Shown here: in pieces, positions 1-6,654 of the stretch | Layout of the letters: each line of letters starts with the position of its first letter | Position numbering within the stretch: position 1 is the stretch's first letter | Assembly (NCBI GenBank): GCA_031262125.1 | Contig: JAISII010000005.1 | Location: 1 to 6,992, forward strand | Reading direction: 5' to 3' | From: Oscillospiraceae bacterium | GTDB taxonomy: Bacteria; Bacillota; Clostridia; Oscillospirales; Acutalibacteraceae | Length of the DNA: 6,992 nt | Translations under genes and position numbers: made by a program | Notes under the pieces: generated by a model | What the model was told of the DNA's origin: nothing | Seen by the model: only the letters and a program-made list of their open reading frames with translations | Database searches by the model: none

Positions 1-906
1 GTTGAGGTTGAAACCCCTATTTTAAACACAATACCCGGCGGTGCGACCGCACGCCCGTTTGTTACTCACCACAATACGCTTGACATTGATATGTTTTTGC
101 GTATTGCACCCGAGCTGTACCTTAAACGGCTAATTGTCGGCGGTATGGAGCGAGTTTATGAGATTGGGCGGCTGTTCCGCAACGAAGGGATGAGCCCCAA
201 GCACAACCCCGAATTTACTACGATTGAAATTTATGAAGCTTATACCGATTATTACGGAATGATGCAACGCACGGAAGAAATGATTAACAAAGCCTGCATT
301 GCCGTAAACGGTACCGACCAAATCGAATATCAGGGCGAGCAAATAAGCCTTGCCTTGCCCTTTAAGCGTGTTACGATGATAGACATTGTAAAAGAGCATA
401 CGGGCGTAGACTTTGGCGAATTTATGGGCGACACCGAAAAAGCAAAGGAAGTTGCAAAGCAGCTGCACTTAGAGGTTAAGCCAACCGATACGTGGGGCAA
501 CATTTTAAATGCAGCTTTTGAAGAAAAGGTAGAGGAGCATTTGGTTCAGCCTACTTTTGTTTGCGAATACCCTGTTGAGGTGTCTCCCCTAACCAAACGC
601 AAGGCAGATGCACCGCAGCTTGTTGAACGCTTTGAGTTGTTTATTACACGGCGAGAAATTGCAAACGCCTATACCGAACTTAACGACCCATTTGACCAAC
701 GCAGCCGCTTTGACCACCAGCTTATGCTGCGTGAGGCGGGCGACGACGAAGCAAACCTTATTGACGAGGATTTTATAACCTCGCTTGAATATGCAATGCC
801 CCCTACCGGCGGTATGGGTATGGGCATTGACCGTTTGGCTATGCTTTTAACAAACAGCAGCAACATTCGTGATGTTATAATCTTCCCGACGATGAAACCA
901 ATTTGA
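1..906 (+). CDS. lysS: Lysyl-tRNA synthetase, class II (C-terminal part)
   Basis: This is the 3' part of a class II lysyl-tRNA synthetase, the cytoplasmic enzyme that uses ATP to attach lysine to tRNA-Lys. The reading frame is open from base 1 and gives 301 residues. The N-terminal anticodon-binding OB fold, expected to be about 200 residues, lies outside the window. Visible in order, numbered from the window start, are the end of motif 1 with IPGGATARPF (11-20) and the dimer-interface stretch RIAPELYLKRL (34-44). Motif 2 follows with RNEG (60-63) and KHNPEFT (67-73), and motif 3 with GMGMGIDR (271-278), whose Arg278 should contact ATP. The C-terminus FPTMKPI is typical of the family. All catalytic motifs expected in this part are intact. 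The stop codon TGA overlaps the ribosome binding site of the next gene, so the two are probably co-transcribed. The family call is very secure. Confidence 0.98.
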   Translation, partial: VEVETPILNTIPGGATARPFVTHHNTLDIDMFLRIAPELYLKRLIVGGMERVYEIGRLFRNEGMSPKHNPEFTTIEIYEAYTDYYGMMQRTEEMINKACIAVNGTDQIEYQGEQISLALPFKRVTMIDIVKEHTGVDFGEFMGDTEKAKEVAKQLHLEVKPTDTWGNILNAAFEEKVEEHLVQPTFVCEYPVEVSPLTKRKADAPQLVERFELFITRREIANAYTELNDPFDQRSRFDHQLMLREAGDDEANLIDEDFITSLEYAMPPTGGMGMGIDRLAMLLTNSSNIRDVIIFPTMKPI

Positions 907-910
907 GAGG
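905..910 (+). promoter_or_regulatory. Ribosome binding site deciding a TTG start
   Basis: GAGAGG sits six bases before the TTG at 917 and overlaps the lysS stop codon (904-906). It is a good Shine-Dalgarno match at good spacing, and no ATG or GTG in the same frame is placed as well. It therefore fixes the start of the binding-protein gene and suggests translational coupling to lysS. Confidence 0.75.
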
Positions 911-916
911 TGCAGC

Positions 917-1960
917 TTGAAAATAATATCAAGGGTCTTTAATTTTCTGCAAAACTCAAAAGTGTTTTTGCTTTGCTTATTGGCTTTTTTAATTGGCTTT
1001 TCGGGCGTGGTAATTGCAAAAGCCAACATTTCTGCCATTGCCGCCGCAGAAGAAGAACGGCACATTATCGTAGCCTTTGCAGGTGCAGACGAAAATGTAA
1101 AGTGGGGGCAGGCAAACCGCCGCCTGTACCAAAAAGCTTTTACTCAAAAAGAGAACTTTCTTTTTAAATTTTCCGACGCAAAAGGCGACGACGTTCGGCA
1201 AAAAGCACAAGCAGAAAACTTTATTTTTTTAAATGTCGATTATTTAATAATCAACCCTATCTCTCCCGATGGGTGGGAAAAGGTGTTGTACTCGGCACTG
1301 TCTAAAAAAATTCCTGTTTTTTTTGCGGGCGGCAATGTTAATGTTAGCGACCCCGAGCTTTATGCACAAACCGTGTTTTCCGACTATGAACAAGACGGCG
1401 AAAGTGCGGCAACATGGCTGCAAAAAGAGCTTTTAACAAACCAAAAGCTAAAAGAAAAAGACAAAATTAATGTTTTTAACATAACCGACAGCGACGTTTT
1501 TAAGTGCGAGCAACGCAGCCAAGGCTTTAAAAATGCTTTAGAAAAAACCGATAACATAGTATTTTATGAAGAGCACGGGCGTGGCACAGCTGACATTGCA
1601 AAACGTGCTGCAAACTATATTTTGGCAGACCACGAAAACATTGATGTGATTATTTGCCAAAGCGATGCAATGCTGCCGGGTATTGCCGAAGCACTTGCCG
1701 CTGCAGGTATTACAACCGGCGAAAACGGCGACACAATTTTAATCTCTTACGACGGCACGCAAAAAGCTTTTGAAATGCTTATTGACGGCACACTTAATGT
1801 AAGCATTGAAAAAACACCCGATTATACCGCAGTTATTAAAAAATCTATCGAACAGCTTTTGCAAGACCCGCAGGCAAAACTTGAAAAATCCGTGCTGCTT
1901 AGCGACAATATGTTTTTGCCCGCCACCGCCGAGATTGACAGCGTTGGAAGATGGTATTGA
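917..1960 (+). CDS. Sugar-type periplasmic-binding protein, orphan, signal or anchor at N-terminus
   Basis: The 347-residue product resembles type I periplasmic-binding proteins of the Peripla_BP_4 kind (ribose/galactofuranose-type ABC solute receptors). A basic N-region is followed by a hydrophobic segment (about 16-34) and an Ala-rich stretch ending in AIAAAEEE (40-47), so it is either cleaved and secreted or kept as a membrane anchor. There is no lipobox: the only early Cys (20) follows Leu-Leu inside the hydrophobic core. The first lobe begins with HIIVAFAGADENVKW (49-63) and includes LIINPISPDGW (110-120) and the hinge-like IPVFFAGGN (132-140). The second lobe includes IDVIICQSDAMLPGIAEAL (242-260) and ILISYDGTQKAFEMLIDG (274-291). 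The start is TTG with a GAGAGG site. No sugar permease or ATPase adjoins it; its neighbours are lysS upstream and a terminator downstream. The ligand is unknown. It may serve a remote transporter or act as a sensor; both are inference. Confidence 0.85.
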   Translation: MKIISRVFNFLQNSKVFLLCLLAFLIGFSGVVIAKANISAIAAAEEERHIIVAFAGADENVKWGQANRRLYQKAFTQKENFLFKFSDAKGDDVRQKAQAENFIFLNVDYLIINPISPDGWEKVLYSALSKKIPVFFAGGNVNVSDPELYAQTVFSDYEQDGESAATWLQKELLTNQKLKEKDKINVFNITDSDVFKCEQRSQGFKNALEKTDNIVFYEEHGRGTADIAKRAANYILADHENIDVIICQSDAMLPGIAEALAAAGITTGENGDTILISYDGTQKAFEMLIDGTLNVSIEKTPDYTAVIKKSIEQLLQDPQAKLEKSVLLSDNMFLPATAEIDSVGRWY

Positions 1961-1991
1961 TTTTAAGTTAAATTTATTTTAAACACAAAGC

Positions 1992-2026
1992 AACCCCTCG
2001 GTAAAAAATCGAGGGGTTATTTTTTT
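1992..2026 (+). terminator. Rho-independent terminator of the lysS unit
   Basis: A perfect 9-bp stem (AACCCCTCG at 1992-2000 with CGAGGGGTT at 2010-2018) encloses a 9-base loop and is followed by A and a run of seven T. It lies 31 bases after the binding-protein stop codon. On the minus strand the stem is followed only by GCTTTGTGTTT, so any termination of the converging ABC operon here would be weaker. Confidence 0.95.
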
Positions 2027-2033
2027 ACTCCTT

Positions 2034-2076
2034 CCGTCAAGGCTTACGCCTTGCCACCTCCCTCTGAGAGGGAGGC
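2034..2076. repeat. Double-hairpin intergenic repeat, copy 1
   Basis: Two hairpins stand side by side, separated by CCA. The first pairs CAAGGC (2038-2043) with GCCTTG (2048-2053) over a TTAC loop. The second pairs CCTCCCTC (2057-2064) with GAGGGAGG (2068-2075) over TGA. A related element with the same design and orientation lies at 5711-5749. The layout resembles REP- or MITE-like repeats of Clostridia genomes; that assignment is from general knowledge and was not searched. Confidence 0.8.
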
Positions 2077-2118
2077 TTTGGGGTGCACTCAAAAAGCGAG
2101 CGAAAAAGTCTCACTGCT

Positions 2119-2153
2119 TCAAGGAGCAAGGCACAAGATACAAGAATCAAGAT
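2119..2153. repeat. 7-bp-period array, NCAAGAN type
   Basis: Five units lie in register without gaps: TCAAGGA, GCAAGGC, ACAAGAT, ACAAGAA, TCAAGAT. The core CAAG is invariant. The same array, on the opposite strand, is found at 5778-5805 on the other side of the permease gene. Confidence 0.75.
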
Positions 2154-2154
2154 T

Positions 2155-2243
2155 TAGCGGCTATGCCGCTACTTGCAAAATGTTTCATTTTGCAAAGAGG
2201 AGCAACCAACCGCAAAGCGTAGCTTTTTGTGCTTGCACAAAAA
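2155..2243. repeat. Run of four small hairpins
   Basis: Four inverted repeats follow one another. TAGCGGC/GCCGCTA (2155-2161 with 2165-2171) has a 3-base loop. TTGCAAAATG/CATTTTGCAA (2173-2182 with 2186-2195) is a 10-bp stem with a TTT loop. AAAGC/GCTTT (2214-2218 with 2222-2226) has a GTA loop, and TTTTTGTGC/GCACAAAAA (2224-2232 with 2235-2243) overlaps it. The last two cannot fold fully at once. None carries a convincing T-run on either strand, so they are not clear terminators. No credible gene covers this stretch. Confidence 0.7.
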
Positions 2244-2270
2244 CAAGCTCAAAAGGGCGAGTTGCGACGA

Positions 2271-2305
2271 GCATTCTGCATTATTATTTCTTATTTCTTA
2301 TTTCT
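2271..2305. repeat. 7-bp-period array, TATTTCT type
   Basis: Five heptamers run in register: GCATTCT, GCATTAT, then TATTTCT three times. The array ends four bases before the permease stop codon (2309-2311, minus strand), so in the ABC transcript it would form the start of the 3' untranslated region. A degenerate relative lies at 6655-6689. Confidence 0.7.
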
Positions 2306-2308
2306 TTT

Positions 2309-5300
2309 TCACTCCACACTTTTCATCGACTCTACCATATCTATTTTATTAATAAGCCGAATGGTAAACAAGTTGATGATAAGCGAAAACGCAAAAGTTA
2401 GTGCAGTTGCAATAAAATAGGTGGCAACGTGTATTACCCTGCCGAACATAACCTCGTCAACCTCGGAGGTTTGAATAATGAACATACACAGAAAATAGCC
2501 GATGCCCAGCCCGCAAAGTGTGCCGATGACTGTTAAAACTATATTTTCTCGGTAGAGGTACATACAGCTCTCCCATGGTTTAAAGCCCATTACCTTTAGT
2601 GTGGCGATTTCTTTTCGCCGCTCGTCGAGGTTAATGTTAATAAGGCTGAACATTACAATAGCCAGCAAAAACGCCGCCGAGCTTATTAGAACATAAACCA
2701 CCGAGTCAAGCGAACTGAGCATGCTGTCAAAATTATCTACAATTGCGGTGTTGTCAACCACCTCGGTAACGCCGTCGGTTTGCAGCATAAGTCTTGTAAA
2801 ATCGTCAACCGCCGTGGGCGAAGTGTCGGCAAGCTGGAGGATAATTGAACTCTCGGCGGGCATATTGCCGTAAATTTGCCTGTAGGTATTTTGCGTCATA
2901 AACATATAGTTAGAGTAATAATTCTCTGCCGCCTGCCCTGCCGTGGCGGTATATTTGCGGTGGTCGCCGTCGTAAAATACTACCTTTTCGCCCGGGGTAA
3001 CCTGCAAATTTTTCATCAGCTTTTCGGTTAAAATCACCGTGCCGTCTTCAAGGGGGATGTGCTCCCCCGTCTCCCGAACATTTAAGTTATAAAACTTTTC
3101 AAAGCTATCGCCCAGCGGCACAATAACCTTGGCTGTGTAGGTTTTGTCGGGGCTTTCAACATCCACATTTTCCATATGTGCGGGCAAAATACGCTCGACG
3201 TTTTGGTTGGCGTTAAGCTTGTTTTTAATGCCCTCAATTTCGTAAGGCAAAGCATCGCTTTTTTCTTGCACAATAGTGCTGTAGGTATGAATCCGCCCGA
3301 ATTGGTTGGGTATTATGTCGGTTATAGAATCACGCAGACCAAAGCCAGTGAGCAGCAATGCCGTGCTGCCGGCAATGCCCAAAACAGTCATAAAAAAGCG
3401 TTTTTTGTACCTAAAAACATTCCTAAACATTACTTTGTGAGAGAATTTCAGGCGTTTCCAGATAAACCCGATTTTCTCTAAAAAGATTTTTTTGCCCAGC
3501 TTTGGTGCTTTTGGACGCATAAGGCTTGCAGGCTGACCACGCAGCTCGCTTTGGCACACAAGGTACGCCGGTATTACAGCTGCCGCAAAAGCCGCCGCAC
3601 ACGCCCACAGCGAAATTGCCCAGTTGACGGGCAGCAGGGGGTTTGGCAAACTATACATAATACGGTAGGCATTGTAAATTACCGCCGGGAAAAATGTCGT
3701 GCCGAAAATCACGCCCCCCACCGTGCCCACAAGGGTTGCCGCCCCGGCATAAACAAGGTATTTTGCAGCTATGCTTTGCCTACGGTAGCCCAAAGCTTTA
3801 TATAAACCGATGTTTGTACGGTTCTCTTCAACCAAACGTGTCATAATGGTCAGCGACACCAACGCCGCCACCAAAAAGAAAATCAGCGGGAATAAATTTG
3901 CAATTGCACTAATGCGGTTACAATTTTGCCTATAGCCCTCAAAGCCGGGGTTTTTTCGCCAATCTACGGTGTACCATGTGGCTTCGTCCAAATCTTGCAG
4001 GTCGGTTTGTGCCTTTGCAATTTCCTCATTCGCCTCGGCAATTTTTTCTTCTGCACCGGGCAGGTTTTTGTTATATTTACCCAGTGCATCCTCATATTTG
4101 GTTTTGGCTTCGGCAAGCTTACTTTCTTGCGTTTCAAGCTCATTTTTGCCGCTTTCGTACTTTTCTCTGCCGTCTATCAGTTCAAGCTCGCTGCTGTTAA
4201 GAGTTTTTTTGCCCTCTTCCAGCTTTTGCTCATTTGCGGCAATTTCGGCGGCAGCATCGTCAAGCTGCTTTTTGCCGTCATCACGCTTTTTTGTAAATTC
4301 GGCAAGCCCTTTTTCATACTCGCTAACGCCGTTGTTGTACTGCTGCCAACCGGCATCAAGCTGGGTTTTTGCCGTTGCCAATGCTTGTGCCTGTGCGTTT
4401 AGCTCTTGCTTTTTTTGCTCATACAATTCGGGCGGCAAAAGTGGTTTGCTTTGCTCCAGCTGCTCTTGTGCCGTTTGCAATGCTGCTGCGTTTGTGTCAT
4501 ATTGCCCTTGCTGGGCATCGAGCATTGTTTTCGAATTATCCAACTGTGCTTTTGAGTCATTTAGCTTTGTTTGTGCCGCTGCAATTTCGGTGTTATATTT
4601 TTCCTGCTGTGCGGCAAGCTCTGCCTTGCCGGCTTTAAGTTGTGCATCGCCGTCAATAATCTCTTGGCGTGCTTGTGTTAACTGTGCTTGCCCGTCTATC
4701 AGCTTTTGGTATGCCTCTTGCAGCTCTGCCCTGCCGTTTTCAATCTTTTCTTGCCCGTCATCAAGCTGCGTCTTGGCATCGTCAAGCTGTTTTTTTGCGT
4801 CGGCAAGTTCGTGCTCACCTTTCTCAACCTCGGCTTTTGCATCGGCAATTTTTGTGTTAGAGTCGCTGATTAACTGTGCAAACCTAATCGGGTTGCGTGC
4901 ATCCCCTGCGGCTTCTACAGCATCGCCAAAGCTATTAATTTCGCTGTTATATTCATCCGAAAACAGCAGATTGCTCTTTGTGTCAACATCAACATAAATT
5001 TGCGTGTAAAATTCCTGCAAAAAATTTTCTTGCGGCAGCATAACAAAGCCGTCCAGCGTGCCCTTGCCCACTGTTGTGGTGCTGCGTTCAAACGAAATAT
5101 ACTCCAAATGCCGCACATAGCCCGTTATCACAAATTCGGTGCGGGCAAAATCCTCCTGTGCCGTGCCGTCCTCATTTAAAAGAGTTATGGTATCGCCCAA
5201 GCTAAAGGCATTGCTTTCGCTGTTAATAATTATGCTGTCGGTCATTTGCTCGTCAATCAAACATTCGTTGGGCTTTTGGGGCAGCCTGCCGGCAACAAGC

Positions 5301-5698
5301 ACGGGACGGTTAAGCATATCGGAGTTTTCATCTTGGAGCTTGTTCATATCGAAAGAAAGTGCCTTAACAAGGTTGGTGGTTTTGCCATTGTCTATATAAA
5401 CGTCGGCAAAATGCCCCAGCTCGAGCTGCTTTACGGCGGGGATTTTTTGCAAAGCCGCAATGTCGCCGTCGTCAAACCCTAAGGTAGACAGCAGCTTAAC
5501 ATCACTTGCGTTGTTTTGCTTAAAATATTCTTCCACAGTGTGCTGCATATCGGGTCCTGTTGAACGCAAGCCCACAAAAAACGCAACACCAACCGCTGTT
5601 ATCAGCAAAATTGCAAAAAAACGACGCAACGATTTAAAGACAAGCCTATAGATGTCTTTTATCATTGCGGTTTTAAGTTTTTTGTTAGTTTTTTTCAT
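2309..5698 (-). CDS. FtsX/MacB-type ABC transporter permease with long extracytoplasmic coiled coil
   Basis: This 1129-residue membrane protein is the permease partner of the ATPase encoded just upstream. TM1 (about 27-46, ending near VGLRSTGPDM) is followed by a large extracytoplasmic region to about residue 600. This begins with a globular part (about 50-275). A coiled coil (about 278-570) then follows, in which Gly/Ala recurs every seven residues from 287 to 357 and Leu/Ile or Val four residues later. A Pro-Pro at 422-423 probably marks the hairpin tip. TM2-TM4 (about 600-621, 645-670, 690-715) carry the first FtsX motif (EENRTNIGLYKALGYRR, 624-640). After TM5 (769-787) and a second ectodomain come TM6-TM8 (998-1021, 1050-1075, 1088-1112) with the second motif (ERRKEIATLKVMGFKP, 1026-1041). 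The substrate is unknown; peptide, lipid or envelope roles are all known in this superfamily. Met12 is a possible later start, but Met1 has the better upstream site. Confidence 0.93.
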   Translation of the reverse strand: MKKTNKKLKTAMIKDIYRLVFKSLRRFFAILLITAVGVAFFVGLRSTGPDMQHTVEEYFKQNNASDVKLLSTLGFDDGDIAALQKIPAVKQLELGHFADVYIDNGKTTNLVKALSFDMNKLQDENSDMLNRPVLVAGRLPQKPNECLIDEQMTDSIIINSESNAFSLGDTITLLNEDGTAQEDFARTEFVITGYVRHLEYISFERSTTTVGKGTLDGFVMLPQENFLQEFYTQIYVDVDTKSNLLFSDEYNSEINSFGDAVEAAGDARNPIRFAQLISDSNTKIADAKAEVEKGEHELADAKKQLDDAKTQLDDGQEKIENGRAELQEAYQKLIDGQAQLTQARQEIIDGDAQLKAGKAELAAQQEKYNTEIAAAQTKLNDSKAQLDNSKTMLDAQQGQYDTNAAALQTAQEQLEQSKPLLPPELYEQKKQELNAQAQALATAKTQLDAGWQQYNNGVSEYEKGLAEFTKKRDDGKKQLDDAAAEIAANEQKLEEGKKTLNSSELELIDGREKYESGKNELETQESKLAEAKTKYEDALGKYNKNLPGAEEKIAEANEEIAKAQTDLQDLDEATWYTVDWRKNPGFEGYRQNCNRISAIANLFPLIFFLVAALVSLTIMTRLVEENRTNIGLYKALGYRRQSIAAKYLVYAGAATLVGTVGGVIFGTTFFPAVIYNAYRIMYSLPNPLLPVNWAISLWACAAAFAAAVIPAYLVCQSELRGQPASLMRPKAPKLGKKIFLEKIGFIWKRLKFSHKVMFRNVFRYKKRFFMTVLGIAGSTALLLTGFGLRDSITDIIPNQFGRIHTYSTIVQEKSDALPYEIEGIKNKLNANQNVERILPAHMENVDVESPDKTYTAKVIVPLGDSFEKFYNLNVRETGEHIPLEDGTVILTEKLMKNLQVTPGEKVVFYDGDHRKYTATAGQAAENYYSNYMFMTQNTYRQIYGNMPAESSIILQLADTSPTAVDDFTRLMLQTDGVTEVVDNTAIVDNFDSMLSSLDSVVYVLISSAAFLLAIVMFSLININLDERRKEIATLKVMGFKPWESCMYLYRENIVLTVIGTLCGLGIGYFLCMFIIQTSEVDEVMFGRVIHVATYFIATALTFAFSLIINLFTIRLINKIDMVESMKSVE

Positions 5699-5705
5699 TA
5701 TTAAA

Positions 5706-5712
5706 CCACCCC
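5706..5712 (-). promoter_or_regulatory. Probable ribosome binding site of the permease, at the edge of a repeat
   Basis: On the minus strand GGGGTGG lies seven bases before the ATG at 5698. It is an imperfect Shine-Dalgarno match, and its outer bases belong to the double-hairpin repeat at 5711-5749. No better site is seen for Met1 or for Met12. Folding of the repeat in the RNA could therefore touch translation of the permease. Confidence 0.45.
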
Positions 5713-5749
5713 GTCAGGGCTAACGCCCTGCCACCCCTCCCCGGAGGGG
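5711..5749. repeat. Double-hairpin intergenic repeat, copy 2
   Basis: CAGGGC (5715-5720) pairs with GCCCTG (5725-5730) over a TAAC loop. After CCA, CCCCTCC (5734-5740) pairs with GGAGGGG (5743-5749) over two bases. Order, spacing and orientation match the element at 2034-2076. The stems differ by paired changes (CAAGGC/GCCTTG against CAGGGC/GCCCTG), so pairing is kept. It sits between the ATPase and permease genes of one likely operon. Confidence 0.8.
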
Positions 5750-5782
5750 AATATTCCCACTTTGAAGAGACTTTTAGCTCTT
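5742..5782. repeat. 41-bp direct repeat, copy 1
   Basis: This 41-base unit matches 5808-5848 at 37 of 41 positions without gaps; the copies are 66 bases apart. It begins inside the second hairpin of the double-hairpin repeat and contains a perfect 12-bp palindrome GGGAATATTCCC (5747-5758) that is lost in the other copy. It ends in the small inverted repeat AAGAG/CTCTT (5765-5769 with 5778-5782). Confidence 0.85.
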
Positions 5783-5805
5783 GTCTCTTGCGTCTTGCTC
5801 CTTGA
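5778..5805. repeat. 7-bp-period array, inverted NCAAGAN type
   Basis: Four units are in register: CTCTTGT, CTCTTGC, GTCTTGC, TCCTTGA. Read on the minus strand they are TCAAGGA, GCAAGAC, GCAAGAG, ACAAGAG, which match the array at 2119-2153 unit by unit. The 26-base stretch 5781-5806 matches the reverse complement of 2118-2143 at 23 positions. Confidence 0.75.
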
Positions 5806-5807
5806 AT

Positions 5808-5848
5808 CGGAGGGGAACATTACCGTTTTGAAGAGACTTTTAGCTCTT
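5808..5848. repeat. 41-bp direct repeat, copy 2
   Basis: This is the second copy of the 5742-5782 unit, with four substitutions. Its end forms a 6-bp stem (GAAGAG 5830-5835 with CTCTTC 5844-5849) that abuts the ATPase stop codon (5850-5852, minus strand). In the ABC transcript this would be a hairpin directly after the stop. There is no T-run, so it is not an obvious terminator. Confidence 0.85.
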
Positions 5849-5849
5849 C

Positions 5850-6572
5850 CTACCACTCTAACAAATCTATGGGCAGAGGGTTTTTATTAACCTCGCAGCT
5901 TTTAATTTTGCCCGAACGCACTTTAATAATTCTGTCGGCAATTTGCGTAATTGCAGTGTTATGTGTAATAAGCACAACGGTCATCCCTTTGGTTTTGCAG
6001 GTGTTATATAAAAGCTCTAAAACGGCTTTGCCTGTAACGTCGTCCAGTGCGCCGGTAGGTTCGTCGCAAAGCAAAAGCTTTGGGTTTTTTGCCAATGCTC
6101 TGGCGATAGAAACCCGCTGTTGCTCGCCGCCCGAAAGCTGTGCAGGGAAGTTTTTTGTGCGGTCGGCAAGCCCTACGTCCGCCAAAATTTCTTCGGCGTT
6201 TGCGGCATCTTTGCAAAGCTGAGATGCAAGCTCGACGTTCTCGACGGCTGTTAGGTTTTGAACCAAATTATAAAACTGGAACACAAACCCGACATCAAAC
6301 CGCCTGTAGTTTGTAAGCTGCTTTGCACTTAGCCCGCTTATTTTTACGCCGTCTACCGTTACTCTGCCGCTGTCGCAGCTGTCCATCCCGCCCAAAATGT
6401 TTAAAACAGTTGTTTTGCCCGCACCCGAGGGACCAACCACAACTGCAAATTCGCCTTTTTCTATTGCAAAAGTAATACCGTCGGCGGCGTTAATTTCCAC
6501 CGTGCCCATTTTGTAAGTTTTTACAACATTGTCAAACTCAACATAAGCTTTTTTTGCCATTTTTATGCCCAT
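5850..6572 (-). CDS. ABC transporter ATP-binding protein, MacB/LolD type
   Basis: The 240-residue cytoplasmic ATPase powers the FtsX-type permease encoded downstream. All nucleotide-binding elements are present: Walker A GPSGAGKT (47-54), Q-loop Gln99 in FVFQFYNL, signature LSGGEQQR (146-153), Walker B LLLCDEP (166-172) with catalytic Glu171, D-loop GALD (174-177) and switch His204 in LITHN. The sequence from NYRRFDVGFVFQFYNLVQNLTAVENV is typical of the MacB/LolD branch used by FtsX-like permeases, not of sugar or amino-acid importers. The start is uncertain. The first ATG (6572) has AAAGG only two bases away, and the second (Met5, at 6560, giving MAKKAYVEF) has it 14 bases away. Neither spacing is ideal, and Met5 fits the usual family N-terminus. 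A 151-bp repeat-filled spacer separates it from the permease; no promoter was recognised there, so one operon is likely. Confidence 0.95.
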   Translation of the reverse strand: MGIKMAKKAYVEFDNVVKTYKMGTVEINAADGITFAIEKGEFAVVVGPSGAGKTTVLNILGGMDSCDSGRVTVDGVKISGLSAKQLTNYRRFDVGFVFQFYNLVQNLTAVENVELASQLCKDAANAEEILADVGLADRTKNFPAQLSGGEQQRVSIARALAKNPKLLLCDEPTGALDDVTGKAVLELLYNTCKTKGMTVVLITHNTAITQIADRIIKVRSGKIKSCEVNKNPLPIDLLEW

Positions 6573-6609
6573 TGCCTTTCGGTTTTTACAGCCGTTATTC
6601 TATAAGATA

Positions 6610-6638
6610 ATTATAACACTATTTGAAAATTTTAACAA
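6610..6638 (-). promoter_or_regulatory. Promoter of the ABC operon (extended -10)
   Basis: On the minus strand TTGTTA (6633-6638, four of six to consensus) is followed after 17 bases by a perfect TATAAT (6610-6615) preceded by TGT, giving an extended -10. The expected RNA start near 6603 leaves a leader of about 30 bases before the first ATG. No operator is evident. Confidence 0.75.
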
Positions 6639-6654
6639 CAAAAATTTGTAAAAA

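Noticed and set aside
974..976. Lipoprotein attachment Cys20 in the binding protein
   Set aside because: The preceding residues are Phe-Leu-Leu, with no small residue at -1, and the Cys lies in the middle of the hydrophobic core.
2034..2305. CRISPR array
   Set aside because: The repeats are short heptamers and unlike hairpins without constant-length unique spacers, and no cas gene is present.
2051..2401. 116-codon open frame on the plus strand
   Set aside because: It is made of the hairpin and 7-bp repeats, has no ribosome site, and runs antisense into the conserved permease C-terminus.
3969..4997. 342-codon plus-strand open frame opposite the coiled coil
   Set aside because: Its product is low-complexity Ser/Ala/Cys/Phe, as expected from reading the Leu/Ala/Lys/Gln heptads backwards; the minus-strand gene explains the DNA fully.
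5747..5758. Palindrome GGGAATATTCCC as a repressor operator
   Set aside because: It lies between two operon genes without a recognisable promoter, and the neighbouring repeat copy has lost the symmetry.
5830..5849. Hairpin after the ATPase stop as a terminator
   Set aside because: On the minus strand the stem is only 6 bp and is followed by AAAACGG, without a T-run.
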